DNA of 64,000 nt from Flavobacteriaceae bacterium 3519-10 (lineage in GTDB: Bacteria > Bacteroidota > Bacteroidia > Flavobacteriales > Weeksellaceae). This document shows positions 1 through 10,200 of the stretch, piece after piece. The position numbers and the translations under genes are program-made. The stretch is taken from contig CP001673.1 in assembly GCA_000023725.1 (NCBI GenBank), positions 1,312,342-1,376,341 on the forward strand, given 5' to 3'. The notes under the pieces are model-generated. The model did no database searches. It worked only from the letters and a program-made list of their open reading frames with translations, and was not told the DNA's origin. Numbering within the stretch: position 1 is the first letter of the stretch; the number at the start of each line of letters is the position of its first letter.

Positions 1-110
1 AAGAACAGACTTCGGTAACAAAAATTGACTTTTGCCCATGCTATACACGGCATATTATGGTATGTCAGTACCTGCCTGCCGCCCACAGCCCGAAACAGGT
101 GAGGGTAGGG

Positions 111-338
111 CTACTGCTGCGGCTTCACCTTCTTCTTCATCAGCTCAGTTAACGACACTGTAAACGGCATCCCCGCTTTGGTATAAGGGTTTTTAACCTC
201 CCGCTGTATTTTTTTGTAGGCCTCAAGTTCCTTAAAATCCCAGCGTACATCCGCAAACGCATTATCAGTTACCCTCTCTATTTCAACCGCTAAATAATAC
301 TCTTTAGGCCGCGGCGAGAGTGGATATTCGAGCTGAAT
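111..338 (-). pseudogene. 3' remnant of an unidentified gene at the left island edge
   Basis: Reading the reverse strand from 338 to the TAG at 111-113 gives about 75 protein-like residues, including the stretches YYLAVEIERVTDNAFADVRW and KNPYTKAGMPFTVSLTEL. An in-frame stop lies directly upstream at 339-341, and the first internal ATG comes only near the end, so no start is available. I read this as the C-terminal end of a chromosomal gene whose 5' part is gone. Base composition changes to very AT-rich just to its right, which makes about 340 a plausible left border of the Dnd island. I do not recognise the family. Confidence 0.5.
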
Positions 339-454
339 CTAAATGGGCGTGGAAAAAACTTTCGGCTCTTAACATCTTATAACTATTGTTTAAACTCTGT
401 GCTGTTTGAATATAGTAACAATGTATATTATAATACTTATTAGAAACCAAATCG

Positions 455-486
455 TTGAAAAGTTTTAAAATTTAGCAGTAAATTTG
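455..486 (+). promoter_or_regulatory. Bacteroidota-type promoter of the dnd modification operon
   Basis: TTG at 455-457 and TAAATTTG at 479-486 match the Bacteroidota -33 (TTG) and -7 (TAnnTTTG) elements with a 21-base spacer. Transcription would start near 492, leaving a leader of about 40 bases before dndC. No Shine-Dalgarno sequence is seen, as is usual in this phylum. Confidence 0.6.
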
Positions 487-531
487 ATACCGCAGAAAAG
501 CGTCAATATTCGACAAATTAGCAAATAAGTA

Positions 532-1893
532 ATGATTATAAAAAATAAAAAAGTTGAAGGAATTATAGCTGAGATTATAGATCAATATGCTTACGCCGAC
601 AAATCTGATAGACCTTGGATTATAGGTTTCAGCGGCGGAAAAGATTCTACTGTACTCTTAATGCTTGTATGGATTGCCTTGCAGAGAATTAGACAGGAAA
701 TGCCTTTCCCGTACCAATTAAGGAGGAAGGTATACGTAGTTTGTAATGATACAATGGTCGAAAATCCCATAATTTCCAATTATGTAGAAGATGTGTTAGC
801 GAAAATTGCAGAAGCTGCACGAGATCAGGATTTACCAATATTCGTCCAAAAAACAACACCTAAGCTTGAAGAAACTTTCTGGACAAACGTCGTTGGAAAA
901 GGTTATCCAGTACCTAATAATGCTTTTAGATGGTGTACTGATAAACTCAAAATAAGACCCACATCAAATTTTTTACTTGAACAGGTAGATGAAAAAGGTG
1001 AAGCCATTGTATTATTAGGAACTCGCTACGACGAGAGTAAGACTCGTGAACGCTCTATCAGAAAACATGAAGTTACAGGTAGTAGACTATCAAAGCACCA
1101 AACTACCGCTAACACTTATGTATATGCGCCAATTAAGGAAATGATTGTTGATGAGATTTGGTACATTATTAATGCCGTAAAATCACCTTGGGGGTTTGAT
1201 AATTCTATTCTTTTCAAAATTTATGCGGATGCAAGTGCTGATGATTATGAATGTCCTACCGTAGTCGTAAATAAAGAACATAATTCGTGCGGGCAAAGCC
1301 GCTTTGGATGTTGGACTTGTACCGTCGTAAAAAATGATAAATCCATGTCATCACTTGTAAACAATGGACAAAATTGGATGGAGCCTTTACTTGCGTTCAG
1401 AAACAGACTTGTTGAAGGTAGAAACATTTCTGAAAATCGTTATGATACCAGAAGAAATGGTCAGGAAGCAGTTAGAGAAGATGGGACTTTTAATGGAAAC
1501 TATACTGTTGAATATCGGTACAAAATATTAAAGGATTTGTTGTTAGTTCAAAAGGAAATCCAGAAGGAGCGTCCTCATCTTACCTTAATTAATAATCAAG
1601 AGCTAATCGCAATTCAGGTAACCTGGAACAGGGATGGTTACTTCGATCATACTGTGGGGGAGTTATACAAAGAAATTTACAATAAAGATATCAGTACCAA
1701 TAATATTAAATCGCTGGATGACACCGAACGCAGAATTTTAAGAGATGTATGCGAAGAGGAGCCCGGATATTATCACCTCATTGATAACTTAATTGCTTTA
1801 CAGGAAACCAAAACATTAATGATCTCAAAATATGGGCTTCATAACGATGTGGAGAAAAGAATTGAAAGTTTTGTAAATGATCAGGAAATATGA
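532..1893 (+). CDS. dndC: DNA phosphorothioation protein DndC (PAPS-reductase-like)
   Basis: DndC is the ATP-pyrophosphatase/PAPS-reductase-like member of the DNA sulfur-modification machinery. It activates the DNA backbone so that sulfur replaces a non-bridging oxygen. The 453-residue protein has the PP-loop SGGKDST at residues 34-40. Cysteines at 135 (RWCTDKLKIRP), 241, 253, 260 and 263 (SCGQSRFGCWTC) are consistent with the Fe-S cluster known in DndC, although the exact ligands are my inference. It is the first gene after the promoter at 455-486, and its last four bases (ATGA) overlap dndD, which indicates translational coupling. The gene is AT-rich compared with the core genes further right, in keeping with horizontal acquisition. 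Confidence 0.93.
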   Translation: MIIKNKKVEGIIAEIIDQYAYADKSDRPWIIGFSGGKDSTVLLMLVWIALQRIRQEMPFPYQLRRKVYVVCNDTMVENPIISNYVEDVLAKIAEAARDQDLPIFVQKTTPKLEETFWTNVVGKGYPVPNNAFRWCTDKLKIRPTSNFLLEQVDEKGEAIVLLGTRYDESKTRERSIRKHEVTGSRLSKHQTTANTYVYAPIKEMIVDEIWYIINAVKSPWGFDNSILFKIYADASADDYECPTVVVNKEHNSCGQSRFGCWTCTVVKNDKSMSSLVNNGQNWMEPLLAFRNRLVEGRNISENRYDTRRNGQEAVREDGTFNGNYTVEYRYKILKDLLLVQKEIQKERPHLTLINNQELIAIQVTWNRDGYFDHTVGELYKEIYNKDISTNNIKSLDDTERRILRDVCEEEPGYYHLIDNLIALQETKTLMISKYGLHNDVEKRIESFVNDQEI

Positions 1894-3989
1894 AAATAAA
1901 TAGAATTAAGTTTCAAAATTTCAGAATTTACAAAGGTGAAAATGAAATATTATTTTCACCTAATCCCTCTAAAAACATTAGCATTATCGCTGGTAAAAAT
2001 GGTTTTGGGAAAACTACTTTTCTGACTTCTCTCATTTGGGTATTCTATGGAAAGATGATGAATGAAGTTGAAGATAAATATAAAAAAGACATCAAGAACG
2101 CCGGTGGATATGAGAAGTTTATCAAAACACTTCTAAATAGAGAAGTAAAAACAGATTTTGAAAATCATGTTAAAACCAATCCGGTTTTTTCAGTAGAAAT
2201 TGAATTAAAAGATATTCTTATCCCATCCATTCCCTGCAAGTCAGTGGTCATCAAAAGGTCGTATGATTTAAGAACAGATATTGAAGATTTAAAAATTACC
2301 ATTGATGGTTTAGAAAATGAGTTAACCAAAGAAGTGGGTTTTGAGGTTTTTATTAATGACTTTATACTGCCGCGGGAAATTGCTAAATTTTTCTTTTTTG
2401 ATGCTGAAAAAATTGTTTCACTTGCAGAAGCAAAATCAAAATCTGAGTTAAGAAATTTAAGCAAAGCATATTCAGAGGTTTTGGGAATTAAGAAATACGA
2501 AGATTTGCGCAAGAATCTAGAAACATTGCTTTCTAAATTGAGAAGAAGTGGTGCTTCTCCCGTACAACAGACCAAGTTATTTGAGCTCACAGAAGCCGAA
2601 GCCGAATTAAGTGGTTTATTGGAAATCAATCAAGATCGACAAGCTAATCTTGACCGGGAAATTTCCAATCATAAATTAAATAGTGATGCCATTCAGGAAA
2701 AATTAATTCGTGAAGGGAATGGAATTACCCTGGAGGAACTTCAAAAAATGAAGTCTGAGAAAGATCAATTAAAGCTTGAATCTGCTGAAATTAAAAGCAA
2801 ACTGAAAAAGCTGATGGACATTGCTCCTTTAGTGATCGCAGGAAAAAAACTATTGCAGTTAAAAAATCAGCTTGTTTTTGAACAAGTTGCCAATAATAAT
2901 TCAGCAGATAAGACGATGCTTTTTGCAGAATTAACTTCATTTTCTTCCCTATTATTAAAGAAATTAGAATCGCTCAATTTAGACCATACAGCGAAATCTC
3001 AAGTTGAAAAAGCCCTAGAACAAGTCATATCTGAAAAAAAATCTGGTAACATTCGTGGCAATACCGACAAAGTGCTGTTAGATTATACCGCAGAACAATA
3101 CCGCAACTTTGAAGCTGTTTACAATAATATTAAAGGTGCATTTTCCAGTCAGTTTAATGCAGTAGTTCAGGAGGAAAAAAATAACAGAATTTATGCCTCG
3201 AAAGTGTACCAGCAGATTAGACAGGCTGAGGCAAGGAAAGATAATCCTTTGGCTCAGAAATTACGGGAGGAAAAAATAGAAACAGACGAAAAAATCAATG
3301 CTTTAACCATTAGCAAAGGAAAACTTTTGGAGGAACATGAAAGATTAACTACACAATTATCGTCAGTGCGAAAAGTTCTTTCTGAGTTCGAAAAGAATTT
3401 CAAACTGGTTAAAACTGATCAGAAGAAATTTGAGGTAACAGAAAAACTGTTAGTAAAAATCAATACGATTATTCAGAAAATTAAAGAGGATAAGAAATTC
3501 GCTTTGCAAAAATCGATTATGCTCGGTCTTAAAAAGATTATGCACAAAGACGACTTTATTTATAATGTCCGGGTAAATGTATTAGATGATGTGATGGATA
3601 TTGATCTGTTAGGTAAAAATGACGAGATCATTGATAAAGATTCATTATCGAAAGGGGAACAACAACTTTATGCTACTGCTTTACTGAAAGCTTTGGTAGA
3701 TGTGTCCGGTATTAAATTCCCGGTCTTTATAGACAGCCCTCTACAGAAGTTTGATAAATACCATTCTAAGAATATTATCAAAGAATTTTATCCTGCCATT
3801 TCAGAGCAGGTCGTTCTATTCCCTCTTTTGGAAAAAGAACTGTCTGAATTGGAATATGAATATTTAAAACCAAATGTAAATAAGGTTTTTGTCATTGAAA
3901 ATTATAATAACGGTTCTAGCTTTAAACCATACGTTGTAGATCAGTTATTTACCCACTTAAAACAAGAGCAAGATGTTTACGCAAATTAA
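1890..3989 (+). CDS. dndD: DNA phosphorothioation protein DndD (SMC/Rad50-like ATPase)
   Basis: DndD is the ATPase of the DndCDE sulfur-modification complex and is thought to remodel or nick DNA during modification. The 699-residue protein has the layout of an SMC/Rad50-type ATPase. A Walker A motif GKNGFGKT sits at about residues 35-42. Long charged coiled-coil segments fill roughly 200-550. An ABC-signature-like SKGEQQ and a Walker B strand ending FIDSPL lie near 590-620. The start overlaps the dndC stop (ATGA), and the end overlaps dndE by 17 bases. All core motifs are intact. Confidence 0.92.
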   Translation: MKINRIKFQNFRIYKGENEILFSPNPSKNISIIAGKNGFGKTTFLTSLIWVFYGKMMNEVEDKYKKDIKNAGGYEKFIKTLLNREVKTDFENHVKTNPVFSVEIELKDILIPSIPCKSVVIKRSYDLRTDIEDLKITIDGLENELTKEVGFEVFINDFILPREIAKFFFFDAEKIVSLAEAKSKSELRNLSKAYSEVLGIKKYEDLRKNLETLLSKLRRSGASPVQQTKLFELTEAEAELSGLLEINQDRQANLDREISNHKLNSDAIQEKLIREGNGITLEELQKMKSEKDQLKLESAEIKSKLKKLMDIAPLVIAGKKLLQLKNQLVFEQVANNNSADKTMLFAELTSFSSLLLKKLESLNLDHTAKSQVEKALEQVISEKKSGNIRGNTDKVLLDYTAEQYRNFEAVYNNIKGAFSSQFNAVVQEEKNNRIYASKVYQQIRQAEARKDNPLAQKLREEKIETDEKINALTISKGKLLEEHERLTTQLSSVRKVLSEFEKNFKLVKTDQKKFEVTEKLLVKINTIIQKIKEDKKFALQKSIMLGLKKIMHKDDFIYNVRVNVLDDVMDIDLLGKNDEIIDKDSLSKGEQQLYATALLKALVDVSGIKFPVFIDSPLQKFDKYHSKNIIKEFYPAISEQVVLFPLLEKELSELEYEYLKPNVNKVFVIENYNNGSSFKPYVVDQLFTHLKQEQDVYAN

Positions 3990-4365
3990 AACCAGTAAAG
4001 AAAATAAGGAAGTAGTTGCCCTACTTACTCGAAAGCTGGGTCTGGGAACCGAGAATGTCATTGCAAGAATTGCCTTTACCTACTCCTTATCTCAAGATAA
4101 GAAATTAGACTTAAATAACATCCAAGATGCTGGTGGAAAAGAATACTCCAAGTCAGTGCTTTTTGGTGATTATTACGAGATCTATTTAGGATTGCTTTGT
4201 GTTCACTATGGCTTATATAAAACTGACAAAGATATTGGCCGTTATATAAAAATGCATGTAGATGAGGGTTTACAGCTTTTAAATGATGAAGTAAATCAGC
4301 GTTCTAATATTGATGGTTTTGATTTTTTGAGTGAGAAGATTAATTTAAGTTTAAATTTAATTTAG
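3973..4365 (+). CDS. dndE: DNA phosphorothioation protein DndE
   Basis: DndE is the small helical DNA-binding component of the DndCDE complex; published work describes a tetramer with affinity for nicked DNA. The 130-residue length and the FGDYYEIYLGLLCVHYGL segment fit the family, and the position directly after dndD is the canonical one. The 17-base overlap with dndD indicates coupled translation. The N-terminal part, with TSKENKEVVALLTRKLG and IARIAFTYSL, is typical of DndE. After its stop the operon continues 20 bases later into a gene that is not part of the standard set. Confidence 0.9.
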   Translation: MFTQIKTSKENKEVVALLTRKLGLGTENVIARIAFTYSLSQDKKLDLNNIQDAGGKEYSKSVLFGDYYEIYLGLLCVHYGLYKTDKDIGRYIKMHVDEGLQLLNDEVNQRSNIDGFDFLSEKINLSLNLI

Positions 4366-4385
4366 TAATTTTTATTTTAAAATTT

Positions 4386-4916
4386 ATGCCTTACTTAACA
4401 GAATCAGAAGTAAGAGATGCATTTCCAGATACTGCAGCTCCTCTACATCTAAGTGTTTATCATAAAATGGAATGGTGGGATGAGATAATATTGGCTACAC
4501 CTCTTCCGGTTCCAACAAAGCTTCCTTTCAATGATATTATTAGAAATAATATGCCAGTAACCTTAAGAAATAGCAAAGGTTTATATTTCTTTTTTATTGA
4601 GCCAGAGCATCCTTTAAATTTAAGTATTAATCACTTAGTTTATATTGGCAGGGTCTTAGGAGGAGCCCAAGGCAATCACAATTTTCATGTTCGATTCAGA
4701 GAATATGTTAATGCAATTGGTGACAGGACTGTCAAGAGGAATACAATGAGAATGACTAATTTGTGGCCAAATAAAACACATGTTTATTTCTTTAAATTAG
4801 ATACTTATACAGATGATACAATTATTGATATTGAAGATTTATTAATACAAAAGATAGTACCGCCATTGAATGAAAAATTAAGCGGTACAGCAAGACACAC
4901 TAGATTATTACATTAA
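4386..4916 (+). CDS. GIY-YIG-like protein inside the dnd operon
   Basis: I do not recognise a named family for this 176-residue protein, but the second half has the order of motifs expected of a GIY-YIG nuclease. These are GLYFF at 65-69, VYIGR at 85-89, an arginine in HVRFREY (103 or 105), a glutamate in DIEDLLI (150) and a PPLN asparagine at 162. The first ~60 residues have no recognisable motif. It lies 20 bases after dndE and 1 base before the DGQHR gene, so it is almost certainly co-transcribed with the modification genes. The DNA is strikingly AT-rich, more so than dndCDE. The GIY-YIG call rests on motif spacing only. Whether it cuts modified, unmodified or phage DNA cannot be told from sequence. 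Confidence 0.6.
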   Translation: MPYLTESEVRDAFPDTAAPLHLSVYHKMEWWDEIILATPLPVPTKLPFNDIIRNNMPVTLRNSKGLYFFFIEPEHPLNLSINHLVYIGRVLGGAQGNHNFHVRFREYVNAIGDRTVKRNTMRMTNLWPNKTHVYFFKLDTYTDDTIIDIEDLLIQKIVPPLNEKLSGTARHTRLLH

Positions 4917-4917
4917 T

Positions 4918-6150
4918 ATGAGACATTTAGCATGCATACGTGGGGTTATAGGTTATTGGAGCTATTATTCCACAGTAATGAAAATAAGAGATATTGTAGA
5001 AAATAATACAATAATTACGGTACCAGAATCTGAAGAGTTATTTGCGCATACTATTAATGAAATACTACAGCGTGAGGTTAATCCAACAAGAACAAAACAA
5101 ATTTCTCATTATATTTCTAATAATTCAGAACGTTTTTTCAGCAATTTGATTGTTGCTTTTCATAAGGGAGAGCCCAAGTGGACAGAAGTAGAAATTAGTA
5201 ATAATTTCGAAGTTGATAACTCATTAATAGATCAAGATTCTATTTCCTTTTTGAGCAATAAATTTGGAGTATTGACATTGACTGGAGACGAAGAAATGTT
5301 TGCTCTAGATGGACAACATAGATTACTAGGCTTACGAGCAGCATTTGAAGAAGATCCTGCTATTGGAAACCTTGAGGTTGGAATAACATTTGTAATTCAC
5401 AAAAGCGAAGCTATAGATAAAACAAGAAGGCTATTCACGGTGTTAAATAAATATGCTGAAAAACCTAAAGGTGCTGAATTAATTATACTTGATGAAGATG
5501 ATGCTGCTGCAATAAATTCTAGAAAGTTAGTGACTAATCATCCTATATTATCCCTGCCAAATGCATTGTCAAATTCTAAGTCAGGCGGAATAGCAAATAA
5601 TGATTTTGAAAGTTTTACAACTTTAGTTACTTTGCATAAAATAAATAAAATACTTTATTCAGGATTACCAATTAATTACAATATTAGACCGTCCGATGAA
5701 GCTTTAGATGAACTTTATAATTTATCTGATAATTTTTGGAATTTAATCTTTGAAACTTATCCAGAACTTATTCAATATATAAATGGAGAAGATAATGTAA
5801 TAATTAATGATAATGAAATTAATAGAAATAGTGAGACTGGAGGTAGCTTATTATTACGTCCAGTTGGTCAGGAATTATTAGCCTTAGCATATACAAAATT
5901 TAATACAGACGAAAGAGAAATCTTAATTAACAAATTTCGTTTAATCGATTTCGACTTGTCAAGTGAAAATTGGAAATATATTTATTGGAATGAAAAAATG
6001 TTAGGAAAGGAGACAAAACTTAAAAATGATTTAATACTTTTCCTATTAGGCAAAAATCTTAATGAAGCAAATATTCATGCAAATATGAATCGAGTTTATC
6101 AATCTTACGGCCAGGAATATAATAATCATATATATCCTGTTGAAATTTAA
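4918..6150 (+). CDS. dndB: DGQHR-domain protein, DndB-like
   Basis: The family hallmark DGQHR is at residues 131-135, followed by RRLFTVLNKYAEKP, as in DndB and related DGQHR proteins. DndB acts as a negative transcriptional regulator and/or DNA-binding subunit of Dnd systems. The N-terminal stretch GYWSYYSTVMKIRD resembles the usual family opening, so I keep the upstream ATG, which is two bases after the preceding stop, rather than the internal one at 4978. The protein is 410 residues. Unusually it is last in the forward operon, after dndE and the GIY-YIG-like gene, whereas dndB commonly precedes dndC. It is highly AT-rich. The gene could instead encode another DGQHR protein, so the symbol is provisional. 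Confidence 0.72.
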   Translation: MRHLACIRGVIGYWSYYSTVMKIRDIVENNTIITVPESEELFAHTINEILQREVNPTRTKQISHYISNNSERFFSNLIVAFHKGEPKWTEVEISNNFEVDNSLIDQDSISFLSNKFGVLTLTGDEEMFALDGQHRLLGLRAAFEEDPAIGNLEVGITFVIHKSEAIDKTRRLFTVLNKYAEKPKGAELIILDEDDAAAINSRKLVTNHPILSLPNALSNSKSGGIANNDFESFTTLVTLHKINKILYSGLPINYNIRPSDEALDELYNLSDNFWNLIFETYPELIQYINGEDNVIINDNEINRNSETGGSLLLRPVGQELLALAYTKFNTDEREILINKFRLIDFDLSSENWKYIYWNEKMLGKETKLKNDLILFLLGKNLNEANIHANMNRVYQSYGQEYNNHIYPVEI

Positions 6151-6180
6151 TTCAAAACTAAATAATATTAATTTTTACCT

Positions 6181-6208
6181 AAAACGAAGTTGTTAAACTT
6201 CGTTTTTT
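6181..6208. terminator. Bidirectional terminator between the converging dnd and dpt operons
   Basis: AAAACGAAGTT (6181-6191) and its exact reverse complement AACTTCGTTTT (6196-6206) form an 11-bp hairpin with a 4-base loop, with T-runs on both strands. It sits between the stop of the DGQHR gene (6150) and the stop of the reverse-strand nuclease gene (6207-6209), so it can end both transcripts. Confidence 0.85.
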
Positions 6209-7154
6209 AATTTAATGGAATAAATTTTTCTTTACAATATTCGTCAATTTCTGTATCATTTAAAAAATAACTATCACAAAATTCATCCAGTTCTTTTTCT
6301 GTGGATTTGTAGTACTTATCACTTGCCGTCATTAGTTTTTCAATCTGCTCTATGAACTTTTCGAAATCTTTATTGATTTTGCATAACTTATCTATTGTTT
6401 TAAAATCAAGATCTTTATATTTTGCAGGAAATAAAATTTTACTTTCATATGGATTAGCTTTCAATTCAATTATACCAATTCCGAATGATTGATTTAATCG
6501 TTCCATTTCCTCATTCAGACTATCACTAATTTCAAATGCTACAAGATATCCATAATTAGCCCAACTAGAATTTGAAACTGCTTGAAAAAATGTTTTCTTT
6601 AATTCGTAATCTGAATTTATTTCTCTTTTTATTTCGTATGAGGATATTTTAAAAATGTCAAGTTTATTGATGGCTTTCAAAAAAGTTTGATTAATTTTTG
6701 AATGGAGGTTAAGGAATTGTATCCCTACAACGTCCGGATGAATCCACTTTTGATGATTATCTTTGGAGTTTAAAGATTGTTCGTGAAAAATAGTTTTAGA
6801 ATAAGTATCAGTATTCTTTAAAAAACTACTCAGTAATTTATGTAAATCGCGTTCTTGATACTCATTTTTTTTCGGCTTTATTTTATCTACAACTATATCC
6901 AACTGATCTATTAGAACTGTCTTTTCTAATTTAGTTAGATAATATTTATAAGTTTGTCCAGAGGTCTTACTTCTTTTAATTCGTGAATCACCATTCTTTA
7001 TAAACTCGCCTAACATTGCTGATACTAACGCAGAAGGGTTTTTTGCGCCAAATTGATAATACCCTTTTGTTACAATGTGATTGTAAACTTCAGCAGCATT
7101 TGCAAGACTATTTATGTCTTCCAAACTCTTTAATATCGATTCTTTGATAGTCAT
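6207..7154 (-). CDS. HARE-HTH plus PD-(D/E)xK predicted restriction nuclease
   Basis: Residues ~1-73 (IKESILKSL, then AEVYNHIV, then SALVSAMLGEFI, then SGQTYKYYL) match the HARE-HTH winged-helix domain found in restriction-associated proteins. The second half carries a PD-(D/E)xK-type core: HPDVVG at 139-144 and YEIK at 173-176, giving D141, E174 and K176, followed by a helix containing QAVSNSSWANYGYLV. This matches the COG2958/HrgA-like restriction family. I chose the ATG at 7154 because the longer frame begins with a TTG at 7184 ahead of the HARE domain. The gene follows dptH by 51 bases on the same strand and is probably the last gene of the restriction operon. That makes it a candidate extra nuclease of the Dpt system, which is an inference from context. 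Confidence 0.72.
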   Translation of the reverse strand: MTIKESILKSLEDINSLANAAEVYNHIVTKGYYQFGAKNPSALVSAMLGEFIKNGDSRIKRSKTSGQTYKYYLTKLEKTVLIDQLDIVVDKIKPKKNEYQERDLHKLLSSFLKNTDTYSKTIFHEQSLNSKDNHQKWIHPDVVGIQFLNLHSKINQTFLKAINKLDIFKISSYEIKREINSDYELKKTFFQAVSNSSWANYGYLVAFEISDSLNEEMERLNQSFGIGIIELKANPYESKILFPAKYKDLDFKTIDKLCKINKDFEKFIEQIEKLMTASDKYYKSTEKELDEFCDSYFLNDTEIDEYCKEKFIPLN

Positions 7155-7205
7155 TATATGGTAATTAATTTTTATTAAAAACAAGCTGCTTAATTCAATA
7201 ATATT

Positions 7206-10200
7206 CTATTGTTGATTGAGAAGTTCCCAGAATGCTTTATCCTTAATCAAAATCGGCTCAGAACCCGCCAGGTTTACGATGCTTTGGTGTTTCTCTAATC
7301 CTTTTATCGTTTTAATTAAATTCTCCTTTTGTAATTTATTGTCTAATGAAAATAAGGATTCAACCTCCTTCATTTTAATTTCATTTACACGATGGATGAC
7401 CCAGGTCAAAATATAATTGGAATATTCATTTTCTCCGGTGGCAAAATGATTCAAGAATTGCGTTGAAAGAATGGTTCCGACCCCAAACTCTCTTCCTTCC
7501 TTTAATATTTTGCGGATAGAGTGGAAGTTTTTACTCAGGAAGTTGTCGGCCTCATCCACTAAAATCATTTTTTTGATCTCGCGTTTACTACCATCGATCT
7601 TGCTGTGACCATGTCTTTGCATTTGAGAATAGAACGCATCTAGTGTAATAGCCACAATCAGATTCTGAATCGACTCATCATAACCGGATAAATTAATCAC
7701 TACCACACCTTCAATCAATGAATATAATGACTGTGCTTTGGCCGCATCAGGTTCGAAAATCTCGAATTCTGAAAGATTAGAAATAGCAGCGTACAAACTG
7801 TCTTGTGAATTTTTTTCGCTGCTCAAATAAATATCACACACGTCTCCCAATGTTGGTGGGGTTCGTGTCCAGGAATTTTTATCCGATTTTATTATGCCTT
7901 TGTCTTCATACGCTTCAATGATGACATCCCTCAACCGTTGTTTTTGTACGTTTCCTAAATTGAAAGCATTCGCAATGGTTTCCTTTAGATCATTTGCCGT
8001 ATGCAGCGGCAACATTGGTTTTGAATTCTGCGTAGCATCTAAAGCTAAGGGATTATATGGTAAGTGATACGGGTGTAAAACCTTTGCATTGGTTTTATTT
8101 ACAAAGTCTTCCTTAATGTAATCTCCTTTATAGTCAAATACCAAAATACCGAGTTTTTCATCTCCAATATTCTTGTTGGCGTGCACATTAAGTTGGGTGA
8201 TTAGCGATTTGGTAAATTGTGTTTTTCCGGTACCCATGGTGCCAATGATACCTGTGTTGGTATGCATTACCTTATTGGTATTGTTGGGTTCCCAGAAAAT
8301 TGTTTTAAAATTGTTTAAATCAGTTCCAAATTCTATCTCAATGCCTTCGCTAGTATTTTGAACAGTAGTTATATCATCCACCGTAGTGGCAGTATCTTGT
8401 TCTGTGTTTGTTAACTCAGCGATGTCAGTCTCTTCTTCCTTCAGTTGTGCTTCGTCAAATGCACTGTGGCCAGATATAAGAAAGTCTGTGGTGGCCGTTG
8501 AATAAGTATTGATTAATAGTTTGCTTTTTTCGATTGTGGTCTCGGTTTTAAGAAAAAGATGTATGAGGTCATCAACAGATTTCACGAGAAAGTTATAACC
8601 ATCTGTTTCCTGCAGATTAACACGCATAAAACCTTCCTTAATGTGAAGTTCTCTTTTATACACATCACTTCCAAAATAGATGAGTCCGAAGTTGCCCAGT
8701 GATTTATTTAATCGGTTACTGATAGTAAAATTATTATTTAATAAATCTTTTCGGTAATCCTCGGTGATGACATTCCAGTTTTGTGTGTCCCATACATGGA
8801 AAAGTTTCATCTTTTCCGCATTAGTAAGGGCAATCTTTGCAAAGAAGTTTTTATAGAAGTCACTTAAAAAACCTGGCTTATGTAAGTGTTCCTTAAGTAA
8901 TTCAGCGGTTCGTTTTCCCTGATCAATTCCTTTTTTCACAATACCTGGTCCACCAATTTTTAATTCTACAGGGTACAGATGCATCAATAACGCTCCATCA
9001 AGATTCTCAAGTCCTATAAATAATAAATCATCGCTAAAGGAACCTATGGCCCCTAGGTTTTTGGTTGAAAACAAGCCGTCTCCCATGTTCAATCCTGCAT
9101 TTCCAGAAACCCTTAATATTTCCTCCAACGATATGGGGATCCAAATGATGTCTGGATGATATAGGAAGGTTAAAGAAGTCTTAATTCCAGATAACAGACT
9201 TAATTTTTCTCTCGGAAATTGACTGTGCTGCCGTATTAACTTTAATAACCACTCACCGTTAATAGCATTGAAGAAATTGATGATATTAATGGTATCAGTA
9301 CTTGGGTCGAACTTCACACTGTGCTTCTCTAGAAACTCTTTAACAACAAACTCGTACTGGCTGGTTTTGCGGCTAACTGTTATTGCGTCATAGCCATTGG
9401 AGTTATTGTATTGGTCACTATAATGAATAATAACCAAATCTTTATTCTCCTTAAAAAAATCGAGGTCAACTTTAGGATCAATATAAGTTACCCATTGGGA
9501 ATCTGAATATAGCTTTACTAATTGTTCCTTTATGTCATAATTAATAGTAGTACAAATAGCCTTATTACTTTCATAAGGATCTCCGTTGTTGGCAACACGC
9601 ACGAAGGAATTATATAGACAAGATAGGGTAGTGAGATCATTTCTTTGTTCAGGCAAATCTTTTGTTCCAAAACCTGTTCTGTAATTTTGTACTCTGGGCG
9701 TAGATGTTACATCAGCCATCAATCCATTAAAGGAAAGGCCGGTTTTTACTAAGCTCATATCGTCATACGATATTTCGGTTTGTGTAACATCAAACTGGTA
9801 AAACGTAATATGAGCATATTCGTATCTCTCAGTTTTCTCCGGATGTTTTTTAGTGTAAAATTTCACACGTTCTAGAAAAGCGTTTAATAAATCTTCTCTT
9901 TCAAAATTTTTTGTCTTCAGGTCCAGTTCCAAGTATCTTTCAACGTCATCAACTTTTTCATAAAAGGTTAGTTCTTCAAATTTATTTACTAATTTTTCGG
10001 AACCGTAAATATTTACTTCAATGGGAAGTAAATCAGTCATCCTTTTATTTAAATTGGTGTTAAGAAATTTCCTGTAAAATTCAAAAATGCCTTCTACAAC
10101 TTCTTTACAGTCTCCTAAATTAATAACATTAATTTTGATAGGTGCTTTTTTTGACTGATGAAAGAGAGATTCGAAATTAGTTGTAAAATCCTTGATTTTA

